Shown piece by piece: positions 1-8,902 of a stretch of DNA of 9,156 nucleotides. The DNA is from Actinomycetota bacterium. GTDB lineage: Bacteria > Actinomycetota > Thermoleophilia > Gaiellales > Gaiellaceae. The DNA is taken from assembly GCA_019236545.1 (NCBI GenBank), contig JAFAIV010000403.1, forward strand, positions 1 to 9,156, in the 5' to 3' direction. The notes under the pieces are model-generated. The model searched no databases. It worked only from the letters and a program-made list of their open reading frames with translations, and was not told the DNA's origin. Within the stretch, counting starts at the first letter, position 1. The number at the start of each line of letters is the position of its first letter. The position numbers and the translations under genes were made by a program.

Positions 1-412
1 CCGACGCGGGCCAGGTGGAGGACCCGAGCGGGTGCACCAGCAGCTCGTCCTCCTTCCAGAGGTGGACGCGGATGAGGGCGTCGAGGCCGTACAGGAGCTC
101 CTGCAGGATCGCGACGTCCTCCTCGTCCGCGTCGGCCAGCTTCGCGATCCACGCGCGGATCGCGAGGTGGTCGTACGCGAGCGCCGCGGCCGCGAGCGGC
201 GAGCCCATGCGCGACGCGGCGCGCGGGTAGAGCACCTGCTCGTCGACGCGGGTGTGCGGCTCGACCTCCTCCTCGAGGAAGGCGACGATGTCCGCGATTC
301 GCGCGAAGCGCTCCGCGGAGTCGAGCTGCGGAAGCTCGCGGGCGGTCTGGCGCAGCGTATCCGTCCACATCCGGAAGATCCGGTGGACGCTCTCGAATTG
401 CTTCTCGCTCAT
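1..412 (-). CDS. Hemerythrin-like HHE cation-binding protein (C-terminus cut by window edge)
   Basis: An open frame of 137 codons starts at ATG 412 and runs off the left edge without a stop, so the C-terminus is missing. The product is a helical bundle with the ligand pattern of the hemerythrin/HHE family: His10 (SVHRIF), His53 and Glu58 (EPHTRVDEQVLYP), His82 (YDHLAIR), and His117 with Glu121 (VHLWKEDELL). Family members bind a di-iron centre and are linked to O2, NO or iron sensing and storage; which applies here cannot be told. No membrane segment or signal peptide is visible in the part seen. The gene follows the helicase stop by 70 bp. No clear Shine-Dalgarno precedes ATG 412; an in-frame GTG at 463 would add 17 residues that look less protein-like, so I prefer the ATG. 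A 5-bp stem (460-464 with 468-472) in the spacer is too weak to call a terminator. Confidence 0.82.
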   Translation of the reverse strand, partial: MSEKQFESVHRIFRMWTDTLRQTARELPQLDSAERFARIADIVAFLEEEVEPHTRVDEQVLYPRAASRMGSPLAAAALAYDHLAIRAWIAKLADADEEDVAILQELLYGLDALIRVHLWKEDELLVHPLGSSTWPAS

Positions 413-482
413 GAGCGCAGGGTCGCGGCCCGGCGTCCTCGGCGAATCGGCGCCGCCCACGATCGCGGATCGGGGTTTCCGC

Positions 483-2135
483 CTAGCGGCGGCCCTGGCG
501 GTAGCCGCGCGCCATGAAGCAGCGGTCGCACAGCGTCGCCCACGGCGCCGTGCGGCTGCCGCAGGCGCGGCAGCGGCCGATCGTCGGGTCGTCGATCTCC
601 GCCCGGAGCATCCGGACGACGCGCTGTGACGCCGCCTCCTCGAGCTCGGCGGCCCGCTCGATCGTGACGCCGGCGACGCCAGGGTACTGGAGGGCGAACC
701 AGCGGAGGATCGACGCCTCGCGCGCGGCCTGCTCCGCCTCCTCGAGCGCGGCTGCGTCGAGGCGGCGCGGGTCGAGGATCCACGAGATGACGGTGCGCTG
801 CGGCTTGTCGCCCGCGAGCGCGGACGCCAGCGTCGCGAGGAGCGGCAGGCCGTCCTCGTCGATCGGCGCCTGCATCAGCTTCCACACGTCCTCGAGCTCC
901 AGACGCTTGCGGGAGTGGCGGAGCGCGTCCCGGACGGCGTCGAGCCGCGAGAGGAGCGGCTGGATCGACTCGACGGTCAACCAGCCGTCGACGCTCCAGA
1001 ATCGCAGCGCCGCGTGCCGCCACGCGTGGAGCGCGGGCTCGAGCTCGTCCACCGTCTTCACGTTCAGGTCGGAGAGCTGCGGCCGCAGGCGGCCGCTGTC
1101 GACGACGCGGTAGCCGAGATGGCCGTCCTCCAGCTTCACGTGCGGCGTCAGCGCCTCCTGGACGAGCTCGGGGTCGGGGTCGGCCCAGGGGACGCCGGTG
1201 AGGACGCCGACGTGGCCGCGCTCGTGGAAGCCGAAGCGCCCGGCGCGGCCGGCGATCTGGGCGATCTCCCACGGCTCGAGGTCGCGGCGCTCGCGGCCGT
1301 CGAACTTCGTCGTCTCCGCGAAGAGCAGCGTCTCGCACGGGAGGTTGACGCCGTGGCCGAGGACGTCGGTGGACGCGCAGACGGCGGCGCGGCCGTCGAG
1401 GAAGCGCTCGATCTCCTCGCGACGCGACGCGAGCGGCATCGCGCCGTAGAGGCAGACGACGCGGCCCGGGTGGAACTGGTTCAGCTCGCCCGCGAGGCCG
1501 ATGACGGCGCGGCGGCTGAACGCGACGACGACCGTCCCGTCCCCCAGCCCGGCGATGCCGCGGCGGCCGATCCAGTCCAGCGGCGCCTTGCGCTCGAAGA
1601 AGCGGACCTCGACCTGGGGGAACGCGTGCTTGACGAGCGGGAGCGCCTCGACGGCGCCGAGGAGGAGGATGTGGCGGTACTCGCCGCCGAGCATGAGGCG
1701 CGTCCAGGCGCTGCCCCGCTCCTCGTCCTCCGCCCACTGCACCTCGTCGAGCACGAGCGTCTCGCCCTGCATCGGCGCCATCTCGGCGGTGCAGCAGACG
1801 ATCGGCGCGCCCGGGTTGACACGCTCCTCGCCGGTGACGAGGCCGACGCGATCGTCGCCGAGCTCGGCGGCGAGCCGGCGGTGCGCCTCCTGGGCGAGCA
1901 TCCGCAGCGGCGCCGCGTAGACGCCGCGGCCGGTCTCGACGAGGAACCGAAGCGCGTCGTGCGTCTTCCCCGAGTTCGTCGGCCCGAGGTGCGCGATCAC
2001 CGTCTCCGGGTGGCGCCGCCGCTCGGGCAGGCGAACGGTCAGGTCGGAGACGGGCTTCCGCCGCGGCTGCCGCGACTGGTGCCGCTCGCTGCGGCTGGGG
2101 CGCTTCGCGCGACGTTGGCTCCGGCGCTCTGCCAT
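483..2135 (-). CDS. SUV3-family DExH/D RNA helicase with C-terminal zinc ribbon
   Basis: This 550-aa superfamily 2 helicase resembles SUV3, the helicase of the mitochondrial RNA degradosome. Visible motifs in order: motif I GPTNSGKT (51-58), Ia AAPLRMLAQE (74-83), VTGEER (100-105), motif II DEVQ (130-133, the DExQ form typical of SUV3), motif III LLLGA (157-161), motif V STDVLGHGVNL (255-265) and motif VI QIAGRAGRFG (293-302). An APID segment (423-426) matches the SUV3 C-terminal region. The last 30 residues hold C522-x2-C525-x10-C536-x2-C539, a zinc-ribbon pattern not part of eukaryotic SUV3. Residues 1-30 are strongly basic and probably disordered. By family, it likely unwinds RNA or RNA/DNA using ATP in the cytoplasm, perhaps in RNA decay. 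It follows the ftsX stop by 19 bp, with GGTGG four bases before ATG 2135. It ends in TAG. The family assignment is firm; the cellular role is inferred. Confidence 0.88.
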   Translation of the reverse strand: MAERRSQRRAKRPSRSERHQSRQPRRKPVSDLTVRLPERRRHPETVIAHLGPTNSGKTHDALRFLVETGRGVYAAPLRMLAQEAHRRLAAELGDDRVGLVTGEERVNPGAPIVCCTAEMAPMQGETLVLDEVQWAEDEERGSAWTRLMLGGEYRHILLLGAVEALPLVKHAFPQVEVRFFERKAPLDWIGRRGIAGLGDGTVVVAFSRRAVIGLAGELNQFHPGRVVCLYGAMPLASRREEIERFLDGRAAVCASTDVLGHGVNLPCETLLFAETTKFDGRERRDLEPWEIAQIAGRAGRFGFHERGHVGVLTGVPWADPDPELVQEALTPHVKLEDGHLGYRVVDSGRLRPQLSDLNVKTVDELEPALHAWRHAALRFWSVDGWLTVESIQPLLSRLDAVRDALRHSRKRLELEDVWKLMQAPIDEDGLPLLATLASALAGDKPQRTVISWILDPRRLDAAALEEAEQAAREASILRWFALQYPGVAGVTIERAAELEEAASQRVVRMLRAEIDDPTIGRCRACGSRTAPWATLCDRCFMARGYRQGRR

Positions 2136-2154
2136 GGAGCCACCGTACCGGGGC

Positions 2155-3033
2155 TCAGACCTTGAGGAAGCGGCGGAGCGTGAGGCCCGAGCCGGTCGCG
2201 CCGAGCAGGAGGCCCGCGCCGATCAGGGCGAGCGCGTTCAGCGTGAACGGCAGCGCGTGGACGTCGGACGAGCCGCCGCCGATGTGCGGCAGGATCGACG
2301 GCAGCGCGATCGACTTCCCGATCACGAGCAGGATCACCGCGAGGACCGACCCGGCCACGCCGCAGAGCAGGCCTTCGAGCATGAACGGCCCGCGGACGAA
2401 CCAGTTCGTCGCGCCGACGAGCTTCATCACCTCGATCTCGCGGCGCCGCGCGAAGATCGAGAGCCGGATCGTGTTCGCGATCAGCAGCGTCGATGCGGTC
2501 ACGAGCAGCACGACCGCGATCAGGAAGACGATCCAGATCACCTCGGCGATCGTCAGGACGCGCTTCGCCGTCGCGCTCCCCCAGTTCACCTCGTCGACGC
2601 CCGGATACGCCGCCGCCTGGACGTGGCGGCCGATCAGCGGCGTGTCGGACGCCTTCAGCGGTGTGACGACGTACGAGTCCGGCAGCGGGTTCGACGGCAG
2701 CGGCGTCTTGTAGAGCTGCGGGAACTCCTTCTTCATCTTCGCCTCGGCCTGCTCCTTCGAGACGAAGACGACCGTCTTCACACGCTTGTCGGCCTTCAGC
2801 TTCCCGAAGACGAACTGCTCCTGCTGCGGCGTCGCGGTCGCCGCGAAGAAGACCTTGACCTGCAGCTCCTTCTGGACGTGGTTCGACCACGAGAGCACCC
2901 AGGTGCCGAGCGCGATGAAGAGGCCGAGCAGGAACATCCCGATCAGCACCGTCATCGTCGCGGCGACCGTCGTCGAGACGTTCTGCCGGATCGAGGACCA
3001 CGCCTCGGAGACGAGGAGCCGAATCCCGCTCAT
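2155..3033 (-). CDS. ftsX: Cell division protein FtsX (permease-like partner of FtsE)
   Basis: This 292-aa membrane protein has the FtsX layout: a short cytoplasmic N-terminus, TM1 at about 22-48, a large extracytoplasmic loop at about 50-160, then TM2 (about 163-188), TM3 (about 216-238) and TM4 (about 263-282). The cytoplasmic stretch after TM2 carries the typical FARRREIEVMKLVGATNWFVRGPF-type segment (194-217) that contacts FtsE. FtsEX is an ABC-type complex that does not move a known substrate; it uses ATP to control peptidoglycan hydrolases at the septum through the extracytoplasmic loop. The start ATG overlaps the ftsE stop as ATGA (3030-3033), a sign of translational coupling. In many relatives a cell-wall hydrolase or smpB follows ftsX; here the next gene is an RNA helicase, so the hydrolase partner must be encoded elsewhere. 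Length is normal for the family. Confidence 0.96.
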   Translation of the reverse strand: MSGIRLLVSEAWSSIRQNVSTTVAATMTVLIGMFLLGLFIALGTWVLSWSNHVQKELQVKVFFAATATPQQEQFVFGKLKADKRVKTVVFVSKEQAEAKMKKEFPQLYKTPLPSNPLPDSYVVTPLKASDTPLIGRHVQAAAYPGVDEVNWGSATAKRVLTIAEVIWIVFLIAVVLLVTASTLLIANTIRLSIFARRREIEVMKLVGATNWFVRGPFMLEGLLCGVAGSVLAVILLVIGKSIALPSILPHIGGGSSDVHALPFTLNALALIGAGLLLGATGSGLTLRRFLKV

Positions 3034-3794
3034 TCGCTCGTGTAGCCGCCGCGGCGCTCGTCGCGCGCGAGCCGGCCGCCCTCCAGCGCGATCACGCGCT
3101 TGCGCATCTTGTCGACCATCTCGCGGTCGTGGGTGACCATGAGGATCGTCGTGCCGGCGCGGTTGATCCGGTACAGGAGCTGCATGATCCCGACCGACGT
3201 GTCGGGGTCGAGATTCCCGGTCGGCTCGTCGCAGACGAGCAGCGGCGGGTGGTTGACGACGGCGCGCGCGATCGAGACGCGCTGCTGCTCGCCGCCCGAG
3301 AGCTCGTCGGGGAAGGAGCCCATCTTGTGCGACAGCCCGACCATGTTCATCACCTCGGGCACCTTGCGGCGGATCGAGGCGCGGCTCTCGCCCTGCACCT
3401 TGAGCGCGTAGGCGACGTTGTCCGCGGCGGTGCGGCTCGGGAGGAGCTTGAAGTCCTGGAAGACGCAGCCGATGTTGCGGCGAAGCAGCGGCACCTTCGA
3501 GTGCTTGAGCCGCGTCAGGTCGCGGCCGCCGACGATGATCTTGCCGCTCGTCGGCTCGAGCTCCTTCAGGAGCAGCCGGATCAGCGTCGACTTCCCCGAG
3601 CCGGAGGCGCCGACGATGAAGACGAACTCGCCCTTGTCGATCCCGAACGAGACCTCGCGGAGCGCGACGACGTCGGGCTCGTAGACCTTCGTGACCGTCT
3701 CGAAGACGATCATCGAACCGGCGGACGGGCGGGCTGCCGTCTGCTGCTCGGGCGCCTGCTCCGGAAGCGCTGGCTCTAGCTGTAGGTCTGTCAC
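3030..3794 (-). CDS. ftsE: Cell division ATP-binding protein FtsE
   Basis: This ABC ATPase has all the expected motifs: Walker A GASGSGKST (62-70), Q-loop Gln113 in VFQDFKLLP, signature LSGGEQQR (165-172), Walker B LLVCDEP (185-191), D-loop NLD (194-196) and H-loop His222. The FVFIVGASGSGKST and LTRLKHSKVPLLRRNIG contexts are characteristic of FtsE rather than a transporter ATPase. It powers FtsX at the division site on the cytoplasmic face. The frame opens at GTG 3794 and gives 254 aa, but FtsE usually begins at the equivalent of MIVFETVTKVYEP, here ATG 3713 (227 aa). The extra 27 residues are a Q/E/P/A-rich tail, and 7 of its 27 codons end in A or T, against few in the gene body. Neither start has a good Shine-Dalgarno, so the N-terminus is uncertain while the gene itself is not. 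It overlaps ftsX by 4 bp. Confidence 0.95.
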   Translation of the reverse strand: MTDLQLEPALPEQAPEQQTAARPSAGSMIVFETVTKVYEPDVVALREVSFGIDKGEFVFIVGASGSGKSTLIRLLLKELEPTSGKIIVGGRDLTRLKHSKVPLLRRNIGCVFQDFKLLPSRTAADNVAYALKVQGESRASIRRKVPEVMNMVGLSHKMGSFPDELSGGEQQRVSIARAVVNHPPLLVCDEPTGNLDPDTSVGIMQLLYRINRAGTTILMVTHDREMVDKMRKRVIALEGGRLARDERRGGYTSE

Positions 3795-3834
3795 GTCTAG
3801 GTCCGGCCCGATCGCCGGTCAGAGTGGCGAGGCG

Positions 3835-3861
3835 CGCCGAACTCTAGCGCACCGTTCGGCG
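3835..3861 (-). terminator. Inverted repeat in prfB-ftsE spacer (possible U-less terminator or attenuator)
   Basis: A perfect 8-bp inverted repeat (CGCCGAAC with GTTCGGCG, arms 3835-3842 and 3854-3861) with an 11-base loop lies three bases past the prfB stop. It is in the 69-bp spacer before ftsE, the largest gap inside the block from hpf to the helicase. There is no T-tract on the downstream side, so it is not a classical intrinsic terminator; high-G+C actinobacteria are reported to use hairpins lacking a U-tail. A second, weaker 5-bp stem (3803-3807 with 3814-3818) follows closer to ftsE. A TAGAGT hexamer overlaps the loop and could be a weak -10 box, but I find no matching -35. It could instead be only a processing or mRNA-stability element. 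Confidence 0.3.
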
Positions 3862-3863
3862 GT

Positions 3864-4962
3864 CTAACCCGCATTTCCTGCGCTTTGCAGCAGATATGCG
3901 CGAATGAACCCATCCAGGTCACCGTCGAGGACGCCCTGCGCGTTCCCGACCTCGAAGCCGGTCCGGGCGTCCTTGACCTGCTGGTACGGGTGCAGGACGT
4001 AGCTGCGGATCGCGTTGCCGCCGAACCCCATCGAGACGCCGCCGCGCTCGCGCGCGAGCTCGGCCTCCCGCTCCTCCTCGGCGCGCTCGGCGAGGCGGGA
4101 GCGGAGGATCTTCATCGCCGTCTCCTTGTTCGCCGACTGGCTGCGCTCGTTCTGGACGGAGACGACGATGCCGCTCGGCATGTGCGTGATCCGGACGGCC
4201 GAGTCCGTCTTGTTCACGTGCTGGCCGCCGGCGCCGGAGGAACGGTAGGTGTCGATGCGGATGTCGTCGTCCTCGATCGCGATGTCGCCTGCCTCCTCGA
4301 GCAGCGGCGCGACGATCACCTGCGCGAAGCTCGTGTGGCGGCGGTGCGCCGAGTCGAACGGGCTGAGACGGACGAGCCGGTGCTTGCCGCGCTCGGCCTT
4401 GAGGATCCCGTACGCGTTGTCGCCGCGGAGCGTGAAGGTCGCGGACTTGATCCCGTACTCCTCGCCCGGGCTCGTCTCGATCACCTCGGTCTTGAAGCCG
4501 CGCTCCTCCGCCCAGCGGAGGTACATGCGCAGGAGGATCTCGGCCCAGTCCTGCGCGTCGGTGCCGCCCGCGTCGGCCTGGATCGTGACCACCGCGTCGC
4601 CGCCGTCGTACTCGCCGGAGAAGAGCGCGTCCTCCTGCAGTCGCGACAGCTCGGCCTGCACCTCCCGCAGCGTCGGCAGCAACTCCTCGTCCGGGAAGGC
4701 GTCGACGCCCTCCTGGAGGAACTCGACGTTCGAGACGAGGTCGTCGTAGCGCTGCAGCTTTCGCTGGGCGCGCTGGTGCTCGGCCGAGACCTTCGCGGCG
4801 CGCTGCGGGTCGTTCCAGAAGTCGGGTGCGGAGACCTGCTCGTCGAGCTCGGCGAGCCGTGCCCTCAGCGCGTCCGGGTCAAAGGTAACCACGGACCCAG
4901 TCGAGCTGGGCCCCCATCTCCTCGAGCTGCTCCGAGAGCGAGAGTTCGCGTTCCTCCGCCAT
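3864..4962 (-). CDS. prfB: Peptide chain release factor 2 (RF2), made by programmed +1 frameshift
   Basis: RF2 frees the finished peptide from the ribosome at UGA and UAA stops. The true gene starts at ATG 4962: 27 codons (starting MAEERELSLSEQ and ending WVRGYL) lead to CTT TGA C, where a +1 shift joins the main frame at GAC (4880-4878) and continues to TAG 3864. The joined protein is 365 aa, the same length as E. coli RF2. In this numbering the stop-codon-reading SPF motif is at 200-202 and the catalytic GGQ loop (SSGAGGQHVNKTDSAVR) at 245-247. A simple ORF search would start it at GTG 4892 and lose the first 23 residues. It sits 17 bp after the pseudo-receiver gene with no clear Shine-Dalgarno, so it may depend on coupling. 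Frameshifting makes RF2 control its own level: scarce RF2 means slow stopping at the internal TGA and more shifting. The final stop is TAG, which RF1 reads. Confidence 0.95.
4878..4893 (-). promoter_or_regulatory. RF2 programmed +1 frameshift site (CGT GGT TAC CTT TGA C)
   Basis: On the minus strand codons 24-27 of prfB read Arg-Gly-Tyr-Leu (CGT GGT TAC CTT), followed directly by TGA and then C. The RGYL encoded sequence and the CTTTGAC heptamer are the hallmarks of the bacterial prfB recoding site. The peptidyl-tRNA on CTT slips to TTT and decoding resumes at GAC. The stimulatory internal Shine-Dalgarno seen in E. coli (AGGGGG just upstream) is weaker here: only GGG and GTGGT lie in the right area. 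The downstream frame is intact and codes for the rest of RF2, which makes a sequencing error very unlikely. Confidence 0.93.
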
Positions 4963-4979
4963 GCCGCGGCGGATGGTAG

Positions 4980-5627
4980 CTAGACGAAATCGAGCAGCTC
5001 GGCGGTGCGCTCGGTCAGGCGGCCGTAGTCAGGCGGCGTCTCCATGTGGAGCGACGCGCCCGCGGCGGTTGCCTCGTCGGGGTCGCCGCCGACGACGATC
5101 ACCGGGATGTCCGCCGTCTCGGGCGCCCCGCGCAGGCGGCGGACGAGGTCGAGCGGGTCGACGCTGAGGACGTCCTGGCCGACGACGACGAGCGTCGGCG
5201 GGATCAGCCGCGCCATCGCGAGCGCCTTCCCGGCGTCCGGGACGCGCATCGAGTCGAGACCGATCCGGCGCAGCGCGACCGCGGCCTTGGCGAGCTCGTC
5301 GTCGTAGCCGACGAGCACCGCAACGCCGTCCTCGCTCTCCGAGGACGGATCCTCGAACCAGCGCTGCAGCCGCTCGATCTCCGAGCCCTGCAGCGCGAGC
5401 GCCGGCTCCGCGTTCGGCGACCAGCCGGCCGAGAGCGGCGGCAGCTCGGGCAGCGGGAAGACGCCGACCGTCCGGCCGCCTCCGCCCGTCGGGAGCACGA
5501 ACTCCACGAGCGGCTGGTAGCCGTCGTGGACGTGCTGATGCCCGTCGCCGTAGGCGTCGCCGTTGTAGACGAGTCGCGCGACGTACTCGGTTCCGCCGGA
5601 GGCGGTGATCCGCAGGACCTGCGCCAT
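4980..5627 (-). CDS. Uncharacterised protein with degenerate receiver (pseudo-REC) domain
   Basis: This 215-aa protein has two parts. Residues 1-100 form an unrecognised N-terminal region with a His/Gly-rich patch (GDGHQHVHDGYQP, 27-39), a Gly run (48-51) and a Pro-rich linker. Residues 101-215 follow a response-regulator receiver fold: strand VAVLVG then acidic DDE (109-111), PPTLVVVGQDVLSVDPLDLV-like strand 3 (143-162), and IPVIVVGG (174-181) with AGASLHMETPP near the end. The usual phospho-acceptor Asp after strand 3 is replaced by Gly150 (or lies displaced at Asp152), and the conserved Lys of the K-P pair is not present in METPP (195-199), so phosphorylation is doubtful. There is no DNA-binding domain, membrane segment or signal peptide. 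It lies between secA (39 bp upstream) and prfB (17 bp downstream). ATG 5627 has an AGGG Shine-Dalgarno six bases upstream. A protein-interaction role is my inference; function is unknown. Confidence 0.82.
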   Translation of the reverse strand: MAQVLRITASGGTEYVARLVYNGDAYGDGHQHVHDGYQPLVEFVLPTGGGGRTVGVFPLPELPPLSAGWSPNAEPALALQGSEIERLQRWFEDPSSESEDGVAVLVGYDDELAKAAVALRRIGLDSMRVPDAGKALAMARLIPPTLVVVGQDVLSVDPLDLVRRLRGAPETADIPVIVVGGDPDEATAAGASLHMETPPDYGRLTERTAELLDFV

Positions 5628-5629
5628 CG

Positions 5630-5659
5630 GGTTCCCTATCGGCCGAAACGGCCGGAACC
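5630..5659 (-). promoter_or_regulatory. Hairpin in secA-downstream spacer overlapping a Shine-Dalgarno
   Basis: The 39-bp spacer after secA folds into an imperfect hairpin: an inner 6-bp stem CGGCCG/CGGCCG (5640-5645 with 5649-5654) with a 3-base loop, stacked on an outer 5-bp stem GGTTC/GAACC (5630-5634 with 5655-5659). On the transcript side one arm carries a 5-base bulge ATAGG. The AGGG Shine-Dalgarno for the 215-aa gene (5634-5637) lies partly in this bulge and partly in the outer stem. Folding could lower translation of the downstream gene, or the stem could protect the secA 3' end. No T-tract follows, so termination is less likely. The structure is read by eye and no energy was calculated. 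Confidence 0.4.
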
Positions 5660-5666
5660 TAAAGCG

Positions 5667-8306
<2,640 letters not shown>

Positions 8307-8332
8307 CCGGACGACAGGGTACCGGCCCTCGA

Positions 8333-8902
8333 CTAGAGGGCCGAGGCGCGGACCTCCCACAGGTCGCCGTCGAGGCGCTCCGCGTGGACGGCGTACACCT
8401 CGCCCTCGCGCTCGCCGCGCTCCTCGAGCTCCGGCACGCCGCCGAACGTCCGCTCGCCGTCGACCTTCAGCTCCGTCCCCTCCTCCGTACGCGTCACGTC
8501 GAGCGCGTCGGCGTCGGGCGCATCCCGGATCGCGAGCACCTCGATCCGCCGCGCCTGCACCGCCCACAGCGTCTCGCCGCGGCGGATCGCGCGGGCGCGG
8601 TAGGGCGGCTGCAGCTCCCGCTCGACCGCCGTCGCAAGGGGCTCGAGCGAGGAGTCCGGTCCCTCCTCGACGAGCAGTGAGCCGTCCGGCAGCGCGACGA
8701 AACGTGCCTCGTCGCCCTCGATGCCGTCGGCGTCGGTCGTCAGCGTGACGTCCGCGTCGCGGGCGCGCTGGACGCCGTGGATCCCGGTCTCGAGCGTCGG
8801 CGGCCGCGGATCGAGCGGCTCCGCTCCCGGCTCGGGTGCGACGAGGCCGCCCTCGCGGGCGAGCCGCTCGTGGAGCGGCTCCTTCCGGCGGAACAGCCCC
8901 AC
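8333..8902 (-). CDS. Uncharacterised 189-aa soluble protein between hpf and secA
   Basis: I do not recognise a named family. The start is GTG 8902, which follows the hpf stop with no gap (TAG then GTG), so its translation is probably coupled to hpf. Residues 1-20 (MGLFRRKEPLHERLAREGGL) form a basic amphipathic-looking segment. A Pro/Glu-rich linker follows (about 21-40), then a region of alternating hydrophobic and charged residues that suggests beta strands (about 50-130) and a second one (about 140-189). The protein is rich in Asp, Glu and Arg, and has no Cys, membrane helix or signal peptide. Two segments look alike, GETLWAVQARRIEVLAI (109-125) and GEVYAVHAERLDGDLWEV (167-184), hinting at an internal repeat. 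Position between ribosome hibernation and export genes suggests a housekeeping or regulatory role, but that is context only. Codon use matches the neighbours. Confidence 0.75.
   Translation of the reverse strand: MGLFRRKEPLHERLAREGGLVAPEPGAEPLDPRPPTLETGIHGVQRARDADVTLTTDADGIEGDEARFVALPDGSLLVEEGPDSSLEPLATAVERELQPPYRARAIRRGETLWAVQARRIEVLAIRDAPDADALDVTRTEEGTELKVDGERTFGGVPELEERGEREGEVYAVHAERLDGDLWEVRASAL

Noticed and set aside
440..472. Possible intrinsic terminator between the helicase and hemerythrin genes
   Set aside because: Only 5-bp stems (440-444 with 451-455, and 460-464 with 468-472) and no T-tract; this level of pairing is expected by chance in G+C-rich DNA.
32..517. Plus-strand 161-codon frame at the left edge
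   Set aside because: The minus strand there encodes a hemerythrin-like protein with conserved His and Glu ligands; the plus frame is an Arg/Ala/Val/Glu-rich shadow.
915..2165. Plus-strand 416-codon frame over the helicase gene, and similar shadow frames over ftsX, ftsE and prfB
   Set aside because: Arg/Glu/Val/Leu-rich or Ser/Arg-rich shadow translations without motifs, fully overlapping strongly supported minus-strand genes.
3841..3869. Sigma-70-type promoter before ftsE with TAGAGT as -10
   Set aside because: No acceptable -35 element at 15-18 bp, and the hexamer lies within the inverted repeat; not strong enough to list as a promoter.
3864..4892. prfB starting at GTG 4892 without frameshift
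   Set aside because: That start lies in the +1 frame inside the recoding region and would delete the conserved N-terminus; the ATG 4962 leader with RGYL and CTTTGAC explains the gene fully.
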